A stretch of 64,000 nt of DNA from Amycolatopsis eburnea (GCF_003937945.1 NZ_RSEC01000033.1:62001-126000); one strand, 5' to 3'; positions 23,521-31,142 are shown, counted from the first letter of the stretch. Program-made: numbers and translations. Notes: a model not told the origin generated them from the sequence alone.

Positions 23521-24646
23521 GTTCCACTCCACGCACCACCGGCCGACCGCGCGGGAGAGAAGAAAAGCGCGCCGCGTCCGGCGGCAGAAGGAGGTCAACG
23601 GCCGCGAAGCGTCGTTCGGCCGGATCCACTGGGACAGCTACGACCACCGCGAACTGTGGGACATGATCCAGTCGGCCGACCCGCCGAAGCTGGGCGAGCA
23701 GGCGCACCGGTGGGCCGAGCTGGCCAAGGGTCTCGACACCGAAACGGCCGAAGTCCACAAGCTGGTGCAGAACCTGCTGCTGTCGTGGCGCGGCCCGTCG
23801 GCGGTCCAGGCCGCGGATTCGATCGGCAAGCTGACCGGCTGGGCGAGCACGGCGAGCTCGAACGCCCGCGAGATCGGCGACGGCCTCGACGCGTACACCT
23901 CGGCGATCGGCGAAGCGCGGGCGAAGATGCCGAAGCCCGTGCACTACTGGGCCGAGCACTGGTTCCAGCAGGGGTACGCCGTCAAGCGGCTCGACGGGCC
24001 CGAAGGCCGCTACCTGCTGAACGAGCTGCTCGACGACAAGCTCCCGACCAAGAAGCAGGCGGACGACGCCAAGGCCGAAGCCGTCCGCGTGATGGAGCAG
24101 TACGAGAGCGCGAGCCACGACGTGCGGCACCGCCTGCCGACGTTCGACGCGGCACCGCAGGTCAGCGCGACCGGCGACGTCGTCCACCCGGTGCCGCCGC
24201 GGGACCCGGACCACGGCCCCGGGTTCGAAGACCCGCCCGCGGATCCGCGCGTTCCCGGCACCGCTCCGGAGGACGCGACGTCGACGGCGTCCGCCGTGCC
24301 GGTGGCGCTCACCGGAGCCGGGCTCCCGGGCGCGCTGGACGGCGTGATCGGGCCGGGCGGTCCGACGACGACGGGTGCCGCCGGGCCGGGCTTCCCCGGC
24401 CTGATCGGTTCCGGGACGCTCGGCGAAGGCGGCCAGGCCGGGTCCGGCCGCTTCGGCGCCGCCGGGACGTCCGGCTTCGGCCCCGGCGCGGCGGGCGGCC
24501 GCGGCACCGCGGGCGGGTACGGCATGTACCCGCCGGGCCAGGGCGCGCGGCGCGAGGAGGACACCGAGCACCGCGACAAGTACGCGGCGGGCTACGACCT
24601 GCTCGACGACCTCCCGCCCGCCTACCCGCCGGTGTTCGGCGAATGA
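23513..24646 (+). CDS. PPE/EspB-like type VII secretion protein
   Basis: A 377-residue protein. After a very basic N-terminus, residues about 35-175 form a helical PPE/WXG-like domain: HWDSYDHRELWDMIQSADPP, repeated amphipathic helices and the W-x-G-type turn LLSWRGPSAVQAADS. The rest is a long Gly/Pro/Ala-rich low-complexity stretch ending YDLLDDLPPAYPPVFGE, as in many actinobacterial PPE-like and EspB-like secreted proteins. No signal peptide. It should be exported by an ESX-type system with a partner, probably aided by the EspG protein at 27341. ATG 23513 overlaps the previous gene; the stop overlaps the EspC-like gene as ATGA. Confidence 0.75.
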   Translation: MPEFHSTHHRPTARERRKARRVRRQKEVNGREASFGRIHWDSYDHRELWDMIQSADPPKLGEQAHRWAELAKGLDTETAEVHKLVQNLLLSWRGPSAVQAADSIGKLTGWASTASSNAREIGDGLDAYTSAIGEARAKMPKPVHYWAEHWFQQGYAVKRLDGPEGRYLLNELLDDKLPTKKQADDAKAEAVRVMEQYESASHDVRHRLPTFDAAPQVSATGDVVHPVPPRDPDHGPGFEDPPADPRVPGTAPEDATSTASAVPVALTGAGLPGALDGVIGPGGPTTTGAAGPGFPGLIGSGTLGEGGQAGSGRFGAAGTSGFGPGAAGGRGTAGGYGMYPPGQGARREEDTEHRDKYAAGYDLLDDLPPAYPPVFGE

Positions 24647-24918
24647 CCGGCTTCCACGCCGACCCGGCCGCCCTCGACGCCCTCGCGCGGCGGCTGTCCG
24701 ACACGTCCGCGGAGTACGCGGCCGCGGTGCCCGACCTCGACGTCGGCGACCTCGGGCCGCCGGCCGTGTCGGACGCGCTCGCCGCGCTCGCGCTTGAGTG
24801 GACGGGCCGGATCCGGGGCGTGCACGAGGATTTCGCCGCGTCGGCGGAGAGCGTCCGGGCCGCGGCGAAGGCCTACCGCACCACCGACGCGGCCGCGGCC
24901 GAGGAGCTGGGCCGATGA
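24643..24918 (+). CDS. EspC-like (DUF2580) type VII secretion target, 91 aa
   Basis: A 91-residue helical-hairpin protein. It starts FHADPAALDALARRLSDTS and ends AAAKAYRTTDAAAAEELGR, where YRTTD matches the Y-x-x-x-D/E export signal of ESX substrates. The central turn lies around GDLGPPAVSDALAALALEW. It is translationally coupled by ATGA overlaps to the PPE-like gene before and the first small signal-domain gene after. By family it would be exported as a dimer or heterodimer partner. Confidence 0.78.
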   Translation: MTGFHADPAALDALARRLSDTSAEYAAAVPDLDVGDLGPPAVSDALAALALEWTGRIRGVHEDFAASAESVRAAAKAYRTTDAAAAEELGR

Positions 24919-25115
24919 CCGACTTCCGCGGCCTCGGGTTCGACCCGGTACCCGGCAACCCCGACACCGCCGCCGAAGCAGCCCGCCGCTGCACCGGAAC
25001 AGCCGCCCGACTGCGCGAAATCCAGCCCCCCGGCGACATTCCCGAGTGGGCCGGGCTCACCGCCACACCGGACGTCACGGACACGGCCGACGACCTGGGG
25101 CGAACCGATGACTGA
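24915..25115 (+). CDS. Isolated T7SS signal-domain mini-protein 1, 66 aa
   Basis: A 66-residue open frame beginning MTDFRGLGFDPVPGNPDTAAE, which matches the putative T7SS secretion-signal domain found at the N-terminus of actinobacterial secreted toxins and substrates. Only the signal domain and a short acidic tail (DTADDLGRTDD) are present. ATG overlaps the EspC-like stop (ATGA) and its own stop overlaps the next ATG. It may be a real small protein, a decoy, or a remnant of a paralogue that lost its C-terminal part. Confidence 0.6.
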   Translation: MTDFRGLGFDPVPGNPDTAAEAARRCTGTAARLREIQPPGDIPEWAGLTATPDVTDTADDLGRTDD

Positions 25116-25308
25116 CTTCCGCGGCCTCGGCTTCGACCCCGTACCCGGCAACCCCGACACCGCCGCCGAAGCAGCCCGCCGCTGCACCGGAACAGCCGCC
25201 CGACTGCGCGAAATCCAGCCCCCCAGCGACATTCCCCAGTGGGCCGGGCTCGCCACCACACCGGACACCACGGACACGGCCGACGACCTGGGGCAGACCG
25301 ATGACTGA
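25108..25308 (+). CDS. Isolated T7SS signal-domain mini-protein 2, 66 aa
   Basis: Near-identical to mini-protein 1, with changes such as GDIPEW to SDIPQW and a few tail residues; two of the visible changes are silent codon differences in the first ten codons. Its frame is kept open and it is linked by 8-nt overlaps to the units on both sides. The kept overlap and open frames argue that translation through the region is under some constraint, or that the duplication is very recent. Confidence 0.6.
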   Translation: MTDFRGLGFDPVPGNPDTAAEAARRCTGTAARLREIQPPSDIPQWAGLATTPDTTDTADDLGQTDD

Positions 25309-25993
25309 CTTCCGCGGCCTCGGCTTCGACCCGGTACCCGGCAACCCCGACACCGTCGCCGAAGCAGCCCGCCGCTGCATCGCAACAGCCGCCCGACTGC
25401 GCGAAATCCCGCCCCCCAGCGACATTCCCGAGTGGGCCGGCCCTTCCGCGCAGGCCCACGCCGCGCGCGCGGGCCGGGCCGCGGCCGGGCTCGCCGCCAC
25501 ACCGGACGCCATGGACGCGGCCGCCGCGGTGCTCGACGACTGGGCCGGAACCCTGGTCGCGCACCACCGCCGTGCCGAAGAACTCGACGTCCGGGCCGGT
25601 GCCGCGCGCCGGGCCGTAGTCGGCGCCGAAGACGACGTCGAGCGCGCCGAAACCGAAGCGCAGTTCTCGCCCACCGGCGCCGGGAACCTCACGGCGGCCC
25701 GTGCCCGGCTCTCGCAGCGGCGCCAAGACCTGGACCGCGTGCTGGCCGAAGCCCGCGACCTCGAACGCGCCCACGCCGCGGCCGCCTCCCGGGTCGCCGG
25801 GCAGCTGCGGGCCCTCGGGGACGGCGCTCCCCTCCCGGCCGCGCCCGATTTCCGGGGTCTGGCCACGCATCTGGAGTCGTTCTCGGCCGCCGGGCGCGAG
25901 CTGGGCGTTACCATCGCGCGGACGCCGGTGCACCCGGTGACACCGCCGCCGGGTGCCGTGTCCGCGTTCGCCGCCGCGCTGGGTGGCCGGTGA
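25301..25993 (+). CDS. Putative T7SS substrate with N-terminal signal domain and coiled coil, 230 aa
   Basis: The full-length member of the tandem array. Residues 1-45 are the T7SS signal domain (FRGLGFDPVPGNPDTVAEAARRC). Residues about 55-170 form long Ala-rich helices with heptad character (VLDDWAGTLVAHHRRAEELDVRAG; LSQRRQDLDRVLAEARDLERAHAAAASRV in part), resembling WXG/LXG-type helical domains of secreted effectors. The C-terminal 60 residues have no recognisable toxin domain. It overlaps the next gene by GTGA, suggesting the two are a pair, for example effector scaffold and partner. Confidence 0.72.
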   Translation: MTDFRGLGFDPVPGNPDTVAEAARRCIATAARLREIPPPSDIPEWAGPSAQAHAARAGRAAAGLAATPDAMDAAAAVLDDWAGTLVAHHRRAEELDVRAGAARRAVVGAEDDVERAETEAQFSPTGAGNLTAARARLSQRRQDLDRVLAEARDLERAHAAAASRVAGQLRALGDGAPLPAAPDFRGLATHLESFSAAGRELGVTIARTPVHPVTPPPGAVSAFAAALGGR

Positions 25994-26586
25994 AACTGCC
26001 CGCCGTACCGGGGATCACCCCGGTGACCCTGGACTCGGTCGAGCGCACCACGGCCGAGCTGCACGCGCTCATGGCGCGCCTGCGCGGCCCCGACGCCGCC
26101 CGCGACCTCGGTCTCGAAGCGGCCGCCGTGCAGTCCGCCGAGATCGCCCACGAGCAGCGGGCGGGCCTGCTGGCGCTGGTCGAGCACCACGACGCGGACC
26201 CGGCGCTGCTGATCGCCGGCGTCGTCCCGGTGGACGTCCCGCTCGAAGAAGCCGCGGACCTGCGGCACTTCGTCGCCGACACGACCCCTGGCCTGCGCGA
26301 GGTGAGCAGCGCGCGGACCGGCCGCGGCTACCCGGTGGTGATCGTCGAGCGGATCGGCCTGTCCGGCGCGCAGCTGCAGGCCCTCGTGCTCGACCCGGAC
26401 CGCCCGCGCGCGGCGGTGTTCACCCTGCACTCCCCCGGCGGCCGGGGCTGGCTGGAGGTCGCCGGGCTGGCCGGGACGCTCGTGGCCGGCGTCGACCTCA
26501 CCCCCGCAGCGCCCGCTCCCGGTATTCGCGCGGGGTCTGCCCGGTCGCCCGGCGGAACGTCCGCGAGAAGTGCGGGGCGCTGGTGA
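25990..26586 (+). CDS. Hypothetical protein downstream of T7SS substrate, 198 aa
   Basis: I do not recognise a family. The N-terminal half is helical (VERTTAELHALMARLRGPDAARDLGLE region) and the middle looks alpha/beta with VVPVDVPLEEAADLRHF and YPVVIVERIGLSGAQLQALVLD, then a Ser/Ala/Gly-rich tail. It is coupled to the preceding T7SS substrate by a GTGA overlap, which would suit a chaperone, immunity or partner protein. The last 89 bp overlap the AraC gene on the other strand, so the real end of the coding sequence or of its folded part may lie earlier. Confidence 0.6.
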   Translation: MKLPAVPGITPVTLDSVERTTAELHALMARLRGPDAARDLGLEAAAVQSAEIAHEQRAGLLALVEHHDADPALLIAGVVPVDVPLEEAADLRHFVADTTPGLREVSSARTGRGYPVVIVERIGLSGAQLQALVLDPDRPRAAVFTLHSPGGRGWLEVAGLAGTLVAGVDLTPAAPAPGIRAGSARSPGGTSARSAGRW

Positions 26587-27301
26587 ACCCGCAGTCCCGC
26601 GCCACTTCCGCGATTCCCCGGCCCGCCTTGGCCGGGTCGGCGAGCACGGCTTTCGCGCGTTCGACCCGCAGGCCCTTGAGCCGTTCGGAGACGCCTTGGC
26701 CGTCGTCGAACAGCTGGTACAGCCGGCGCCGGGAGATGTACAGCGCTTCGGCGATCTTGTCCGCGGTCAGCGACGGGTCGGCCAGGTGCGCGCGCATGTA
26801 CTCCAGCGCCTCGCGCCGCCGGGCGGCGAGCGCGTCGACGCGGTCGAGCTCGACGCGCAGCGCGCTGCGCAGCACCAGTTCGGCCAGACCCAGCAGGTGG
26901 TGGGCCAGCCCGTGCGGGTCGAGCCGCGGCCCGGCCGCGAGCACGTGCGCCACCGCGCTCGCGAACAGCGCCCGCAGCGGCGCGTCCACCTCGACCGGCC
27001 GGAACATCAGCGGCCGCAGCTCGGCGAACGAGATCGACAGCTTCGCCGCCGCGACCGTCAGCATGACGACCCCGCGGTCCGCGGGCAGCAGGTGCAGCGT
27101 CGCGTCGGCGAACGTCAGCTTCGCACCCGACCCGGCGACCGCCTTCGGCACCGGGCAGCGGAGCAGCAGCTGGATGTCTTCGGGAGCACCGGCGGCGCCG
27201 CCCAGGATCGCCGCCCGCGCCGCCGCCGCGCCGGAAGCGCGGACGACGAGGTACCCGCTCGCGGGTACGTCCACCGGGTACGGCTCGGCCATCGGCACCA
27301 T
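26498..27301 (-). CDS. AraC-family transcriptional regulator
   Basis: About 267 residues from ATG 27301. The N-terminal part is a beta-rich AraC_binding_2-like sensor (YLVVRASGAAAARAAILGGAAG, LTFADATLHLLPADRGVVMLTV). The last 100 residues carry two helix-turn-helix motifs: LTADKIAEALYISRRRLYQLFDDGQ, and GIAEVARDCGFTSAPHFSRTFRRATGQTPREYRERAL in part. The frame is open further upstream but that region overlaps the divergent EspG gene. No ribosome site is clear. It lies inside the T7SS cluster between a substrate operon and espG and may control either. Confidence 0.87.
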   Translation of the reverse strand: MVPMAEPYPVDVPASGYLVVRASGAAAARAAILGGAAGAPEDIQLLLRCPVPKAVAGSGAKLTFADATLHLLPADRGVVMLTVAAAKLSISFAELRPLMFRPVEVDAPLRALFASAVAHVLAAGPRLDPHGLAHHLLGLAELVLRSALRVELDRVDALAARRREALEYMRAHLADPSLTADKIAEALYISRRRLYQLFDDGQGVSERLKGLRVERAKAVLADPAKAGRGIAEVARDCGFTSAPHFSRTFRRATGQTPREYRERALRG

Positions 27302-27340
27302 CGTGCCCGACGGCGGCCGCCCACGACGGGAAGGGGGACC

Positions 27341-28120
27341 GTGGCGCGCCGCACCACGACGGCGGCGGGGGTAGTCCTGTCGCATCTGGAATTCGATCTC
27401 CTCTGGGCGGACCTGGGACCGGGCGGGCCGCCACCGCACCCGTTCGACGTGCCCGCCCACGGCCGCACCCACGCCGAGCGCGACGACCTGGGCGTCCGCG
27501 TCTTCGCGAGCCTCGCCGAAGCGGGTCTCACCGACGGCGACGACGTCGCGCCGGAGCTGGCGGACCTGTTCACGGTGCTGGGTTCGCCGACGCTGAGCGT
27601 CGACGCGCTGGTGCTCGGGGAAGCGCCCTGGCGGCTGCTGGCGGCGGTCCGGGACGCGGCGGGCGTGCTCGCCGTGCTCGACGAACGCGACCTCGTCCTC
27701 GAGCCGGTCCGCCCGGACGGCCTGGTACCGGCGGTCGTGCGGATGCTGGGTGAGCAGCCGGCGGGCCCGGGCGACCAGCTGCGTCTGCCCCGCGCGGCGT
27801 ACGCGGCGGCGATGGACGCGTACGCGCGTAGCGGGTACGACGCGTTCGAGCGGGCTCTGGGCGCGGCGGGGATCACCGGGCGGGCGGTGCGCCCGCTGGC
27901 GACGTTGGCGACGTCGGAGCGCTACGCGGCGGGTCAGCTGGGCGCGTCCGGCCCGGCAGGACGGCCGCCGGTCCTGGCCTGGTTCGACACGGCGGCGGGC
28001 CGCTACGCGGTGACCCCGGAGGACGCGGGCGGCGAGCCGTGGGTGATGGTCACCCCGGCGGACAGCGCGTGGCTCGCGGACCGCCTCACCCGCATGCTCG
28101 AGGCCGCCGGCATGTCATGA
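27341..28120 (+). CDS. EspG-family ESX secretion-associated chaperone
   Basis: A 259-residue protein matching the EspG family: VVLSHLEFDLLWADLGPG near the N-terminus, PFDVPAHGRTHAERDDLGVRVF, the central RDAAGVLAVLDERDLVLEPV, and the C-terminal GQLGAS...PVLAWFDTAAGRYAVTP region. In mycobacteria EspG binds PPE partners in the cytosol and keeps them soluble until export. Together with the PPE-like and EspC-like genes upstream it marks this as a T7SS substrate/chaperone cassette. GTG 27341 has AAGGGGG four bases upstream. The stop codon is inside the left arm of a 20-bp hairpin. Confidence 0.88.
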   Translation: MARRTTTAAGVVLSHLEFDLLWADLGPGGPPPHPFDVPAHGRTHAERDDLGVRVFASLAEAGLTDGDDVAPELADLFTVLGSPTLSVDALVLGEAPWRLLAAVRDAAGVLAVLDERDLVLEPVRPDGLVPAVVRMLGEQPAGPGDQLRLPRAAYAAAMDAYARSGYDAFERALGAAGITGRAVRPLATLATSERYAAGQLGASGPAGRPPVLAWFDTAAGRYAVTPEDAGGEPWVMVTPADSAWLADRLTRMLEAAGMS

Positions 28121-28166
28121 AAGGGTCGTTCATCTCGCCAGACGACATGAACGACCCTTTCATGAC
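28114..28166. terminator. 20-bp perfect hairpin, family A, bidirectional terminator candidate
   Basis: Arms 28114-28133 and 28147-28166 (GTCATGAAAGGGTCGTTCAT and its exact complement) flank a 13-nt loop. The left arm contains the espG TGA at 28118-28120 and the right arm ends three bases before the stop of the convergent gene at 28170. It is built from two family A repeats. Position suggests a terminator for both strands; no U-run follows. Confidence 0.75.
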
Positions 28167-28169
28167 GTT

Positions 28170-28577
28170 TCACGGCGTCGCCCAGGTGACCGGCGTGAAG
28201 TCCTCCTCGGCTTCCGGTCGCGGCCGGATCACCGGCCCCGCCACGAACCCCTCCTCCTCCACCGGCCGAGCCCCGATCCGCGGCCCGTCCACGCCGACCG
28301 GCAGCAACTCCCCCAGCAACTCCCGCCCCTGCCGCAACGCCGCCACGCCCGCCTCCGCCGCCAGCCGCCGGATCGTCCCCGCCAGCTCCCCCGGCGCAAC
28401 GTCCAACGCCCACCGCTCGAACCGCAGCTCCACCAGCGCCCCGTGCAGGTCCACCACCAGCGCGACCCCGTCCCCGCACGCCTCGGCCCGGATCGCCGCC
28501 AGCCTCGCGCCGTACTCCGGCCCAGGCTCCGCGAAGGCGTCCTCGATCAGCTCCACCGTCGTCCGTTCCCCGCTCAC
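28170..28577 (-). CDS. YbaB/EbfC-like protein, T7SS-associated, 135 aa
   Basis: Residues about 25-95 follow the YbaB/EbfC pattern: a helix, then strands VALVVDLHGALVELRFERWALDVAPGELAG (shown in part as VALVVDLHGALVELRF) and a final helix. YbaB proteins are small dimeric nucleoid-binding proteins, but diverged members occur next to WXG100-type genes in actinomycetes and have unknown roles. The C-terminus is acidic and Pro-rich. The GTG at 28577 overlaps the stop of the preceding YbaB-like gene (GTGA). Last gene of the minus-strand hydrolase operon. Confidence 0.65.
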   Translation of the reverse strand: MSGERTTVELIEDAFAEPGPEYGARLAAIRAEACGDGVALVVDLHGALVELRFERWALDVAPGELAGTIRRLAAEAGVAALRQGRELLGELLPVGVDGPRIGARPVEEEGFVAGPVIRPRPEAEEDFTPVTWATP

Positions 28578-28828
28578 TGCGCCCGCCAGCTCTCCGGCGT
28601 CGTCGCCTCCGCGTCCTCGCCCGCCGCCGGGAGCCCGAGCCCGTCGGCGCTGTGCCACAACGACGCCGTCGCGCGGGCCGAAGCCGCCGCGGTCAGCAGC
28701 AGGATGCGGCGGGCCAGCTCGTCCGGTGCCAGCCGCAGCGCCGCGGCCTCCAGCGTCAGCTCCTGCAGCGCCCCGCCGGGCGCGACCTCGACGGCGACCG
28801 TCCGGTCGGCGGCTTTTCCGGTGATCAC
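28574..28828 (-). CDS. YbaB/EbfC-family protein, 84 aa
   Basis: A small YbaB-type protein: VAVEVAPGGALQELTLEAAALRLAPDELARR is the typical strand-turn-strand-helix core (given here as residues about 11-41), followed by an Ala-rich helix and an acidic tail ending ESWRAQ. It is coupled by GTGA overlap to the CHAP gene before it and to the next YbaB-like gene. In T7SS neighbourhoods such genes sit beside WXG-like genes; role unknown. GTG 28828 follows GGAGGGG. Confidence 0.72.
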   Translation of the reverse strand: MITGKAADRTVAVEVAPGGALQELTLEAAALRLAPDELARRILLLTAAASARATASLWHSADGLGLPAAGEDAEATTPESWRAQ

Positions 28829-29823
28829 GGGTGCACCCCTCCGTAGAACGTCGACGCCGAGAGCGTGTGCGTGTTCCGGCGGACGGCGTCCCCGGAGTTG
28901 CCCTCGATCATCGTGACCTTGTTCCCTTCGACCTTCTCGACGATGCCGATGTGCGTGCTCGTCGACGTGTTCTGCGGCCCGGTGCCGAAGATCAGCACGT
29001 CTCCCGGCCGCGCCTCGTGCAGCGAGTGCTTGCCGTACGCGTGCCCGTTGGCCTGTCCCCAGTGGAAGACGTCGCCGCTGAACGGCAGCACCGGGATCTT
29101 CACGCCCGCCTTGCGCCACATCGCGGTGGCGAACGACGAGCACCACGCGGCGGTCGGCCCGTACGGGTTGCGGTTGCTGCCCGGCGGGTTCTCCCGCGTG
29201 CCGAGTTCCTTGCGCGCGGCGTGCACGATCTCCTTGCCCCGCCCGGAAACGTGGCTCGCGTGCGTCGTCTTGTCCCCCACGCCGTCGTGGGTGAGGTCCT
29301 TCCGCAGCGCGTTCAGCTTCTTCGCCGCGGCTTCGAGTTCGGCGTGGACGTGCCGCAGCGTCGACGCGGACTGCCGCGTGTAGTGCGGCGCCAGGTCCGC
29401 GACGTGCCCGACGGCCCGCATCAGCGCGGCTTGCGTTCCCGTGGCCACACCCGCGTCCAGGACCTGCTTCGCCCTGGTGGTGTACTCGTCGACCAGCCGC
29501 TGCACGGCGGTGTGCCCGCCGTCCACTGTGGACGCGACGTGCGCGACGATCTTCTCCGCCGCGGCGCCGGCCGCGCCCGTGACCTTCAGTTCGTTCGTCA
29601 GTTTCGCGCTGGTGCGGCGGAACCCGTCGGCGCCGTGGCCGTGCCAGTGGCCGAGGACCACGGCGCTTTCCCTGTGGTACGCGTCGTGCTGGTCGTCCAG
29701 CGCCGTGGCCACCTGGTGCAGGGCGTATTCGGCGCGGACGGCGTCCTCGGCCTTGCCGGCCAGCTTGTTGCGGTGCGCGATCAGGTCCTTCGCGAAGGAG
29801 CGCGCGAGTGCGGCGGTGTCCAT
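28825..29823 (-). CDS. WXG100-like/CHAP-domain peptidoglycan hydrolase (predicted T7SS substrate)
   Basis: A 332-residue protein with no signal peptide. Residues 1 to about 170 are long helices with a W-x-G-like turn (LGHWHGHGADGF), typical of T7SS-exported proteins. Residues about 195-330 are a CHAP domain: catalytic Cys near 228 in TAAWCSSFATAMWRKAG, His near 290 in STHIGIVEKVEG, and the third polar residue in MIEGNSGD. CHAP enzymes cut amide bonds in cell-wall peptides. The gene follows the SLT-domain gene by 1 nt, so the two wall-cutting enzymes are made together, perhaps for wall remodelling during secretion or against rivals. Confidence 0.85.
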   Translation of the reverse strand: MDTAALARSFAKDLIAHRNKLAGKAEDAVRAEYALHQVATALDDQHDAYHRESAVVLGHWHGHGADGFRRTSAKLTNELKVTGAAGAAAEKIVAHVASTVDGGHTAVQRLVDEYTTRAKQVLDAGVATGTQAALMRAVGHVADLAPHYTRQSASTLRHVHAELEAAAKKLNALRKDLTHDGVGDKTTHASHVSGRGKEIVHAARKELGTRENPPGSNRNPYGPTAAWCSSFATAMWRKAGVKIPVLPFSGDVFHWGQANGHAYGKHSLHEARPGDVLIFGTGPQNTSTSTHIGIVEKVEGNKVTMIEGNSGDAVRRNTHTLSASTFYGGVHP

Positions 29824-29824
29824 G

Positions 29825-30544
29825 TCAGCTCCGTCGGACGTCGGTGAGCGCGGCCGCGGTGGCCGTTTCGTGGTCGCGGTAGGTCCTGGCGGCCTTCCGC
29901 GCGGCCTCGGCCAGCCCGTCGGCGTGCGTGCCGACGCCCTTGACCTGCCGCTGCAGGGCCAGCCCGAAGCCGGCCAGCGCGCCGGCGAACCCCGACTCCC
30001 TGCCGATCCGGCCGAAGCTGTCCTCCGCGATGTCCCGGACGTCCCGCAGCCGCCCGGTGGCGCCGCCCAGCGCGTCCGCGACGTGCCGGGTCCGCCGGAC
30101 GTAGCCGTGCAGCACGTCGTCGTCCACTTTCAACGCCCCGCCACCGCTCTGCGCGTGCGGCTTGCCGTGGTGCTCGGTGACGTCCTTCGCGGCTTTGCGC
30201 GCGGCCGCGAGGTGGTCCTTGTAGGCGCCGTTCGTGTAGGTCGACCAGGGCGTGAAGTCGTGCCCGTCGCGGGAGATGCTGTTGGCGACCCGGGCGTTGG
30301 TGGCCGGGTCGAACAGCTGGTCGTTCGACTTCAGGTGGTACTGGTGGCGCCGCTGCGGGCCCAGCGCGCCCAGCATGTTGATCTGCCAGAGGCCGTAGGA
30401 GTTGTCCGGCGGGGTGGCGTTGTGCGCGGTCGTCCGCCCGCCGGACTCGGCCAGCGCGACCGCCACCGCGGTGGTGAGGCCCTGACCCCGGAACCCGGCC
30501 GCGTAGGCGTGCCGGGCGATCTGCTCGGCGCTCAGCTTGGTCAT
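29825..30544 (-). CDS. SLT-type lytic transglycosylase with C-terminal WXG-like helical domain
   Basis: A 239-residue protein. Residues about 5-110 are an SLT/lysozyme-like fold: catalytic Glu33 in ALAESGGRT, then NSYGLWQINM and the NARVANSISRDGHDFTPWS segment. Residues from about 130 form helical-hairpin sequences (VADALGGATGRLRDVRDIAEDSF, region shown in part) like WXG100 proteins. No signal peptide, so export by T7SS is likely. The domain order is the reverse of the neighbouring CHAP protein, where the helical part comes first. ATG 30544 is set by family length. First gene of the minus-strand hydrolase operon. Confidence 0.84.
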   Translation of the reverse strand: MTKLSAEQIARHAYAAGFRGQGLTTAVAVALAESGGRTTAHNATPPDNSYGLWQINMLGALGPQRRHQYHLKSNDQLFDPATNARVANSISRDGHDFTPWSTYTNGAYKDHLAAARKAAKDVTEHHGKPHAQSGGGALKVDDDVLHGYVRRTRHVADALGGATGRLRDVRDIAEDSFGRIGRESGFAGALAGFGLALQRQVKGVGTHADGLAEAARKAARTYRDHETATAAALTDVRRS

Positions 30545-30647
30545 GGTTCGACCTTGACCGCCTGGGTACCCCTTGCGGTAGCCGCGCTGCACGCTGGGAC
30601 AACCCGCGTGCACGCCCGGCGCAGGACCTTCGGCGAGGGGATGGCGG

Positions 30648-31130
30648 ATGCGCGGCAGCGGAGTGCTGGCCCTGCTGGGGCTCACGCTGGTCACGGCGGC
30701 GTGTTCGGCACCGCGCACGACGACGCCGGGCCCCATCGCCGAACCGGTGCCGCGGACCCGGCCCACCACCCCCACCGCGACCGCACCGCCGTGCGCGGTA
30801 CCGACCGGCGCCTGCGTGAGCCGGGTGCAGCGGCTGGCCTGGCTGCTGCGCGACGGTCACGTGGTCCGCGGCCCGGTCCCGGCCGGGTTCGGCCCACCCG
30901 ATCAGGCGACGCCCGCCGGGTCGTTCCACGTCGTGTGGAAGGACCGCGAGCACCACAGCCGCGACTACGGCACCGACATGCCCAACTCGGTCTTCTTCGC
31001 GGCCGGCGGCATAGCCTTCCACGCGGGACCGCTCGACGCGCCTTCGCACGGCTGCGTCCACCTCACCGACGCCGATTCGGCGGCGTTCTTCGACGGCCTG
31101 AACGTCGGGGACGCGGTGGAGGTCCGGTAG
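30648..31130 (+). CDS. L,D-transpeptidase (YkuD) lipoprotein
   Basis: A 160-residue exported protein: signal peptide with lipobox VTAACSA near residues 16-22, a Thr/Pro linker, then a YkuD domain with the active-site motif SHGCVHLTDAD (Cys136) and upstream His in AFHAGPLDAP. L,D-transpeptidases make 3-3 cross-links in peptidoglycan. It is divergent from the SLT/CHAP operon, so wall-building and wall-cutting genes sit back to back. GAGGGG lies before ATG 30648. It lacks the Ig-like domains of the larger mycobacterial enzymes. The next gene starts 12 nt later. Confidence 0.87.
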   Translation: MRGSGVLALLGLTLVTAACSAPRTTTPGPIAEPVPRTRPTTPTATAPPCAVPTGACVSRVQRLAWLLRDGHVVRGPVPAGFGPPDQATPAGSFHVVWKDREHHSRDYGTDMPNSVFFAAGGIAFHAGPLDAPSHGCVHLTDADSAAFFDGLNVGDAVEVR

Positions 31131-31142
31131 TCTCCGTCCCCG

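Larger units (their letters stand above)
24915..25440 (+). repeat. Tandem 193-bp duplication of a T7SS signal-domain coding unit
   Basis: Units start at 24915, 25108 and 25301, exactly 193 bp apart. The first two are about 94% identical by eye; the third (start of the full-length gene) matches over its first 140 bp, to 25440. Both short units lack a 48-bp segment present in the third, with end points at GGCCGG repeats (25435-25440 and 25483-25488). Because 193 is not a multiple of three, each unit shifts frame and ends on a TGA that overlaps the next ATG (ATGACTGA). Confidence 0.93.

Noticed and set aside
24915..25440. CRISPR array or tRNA-like repeats
   Set aside because: The repeat unit is 193 bp, protein-coding and tandem with no spacers; no cas genes are in the window.
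23056..31130. Complete ESX secretion locus
   Set aside because: Substrate and chaperone genes are present, but no EccA-E ATPase, membrane component or mycosin protease was found in any frame.
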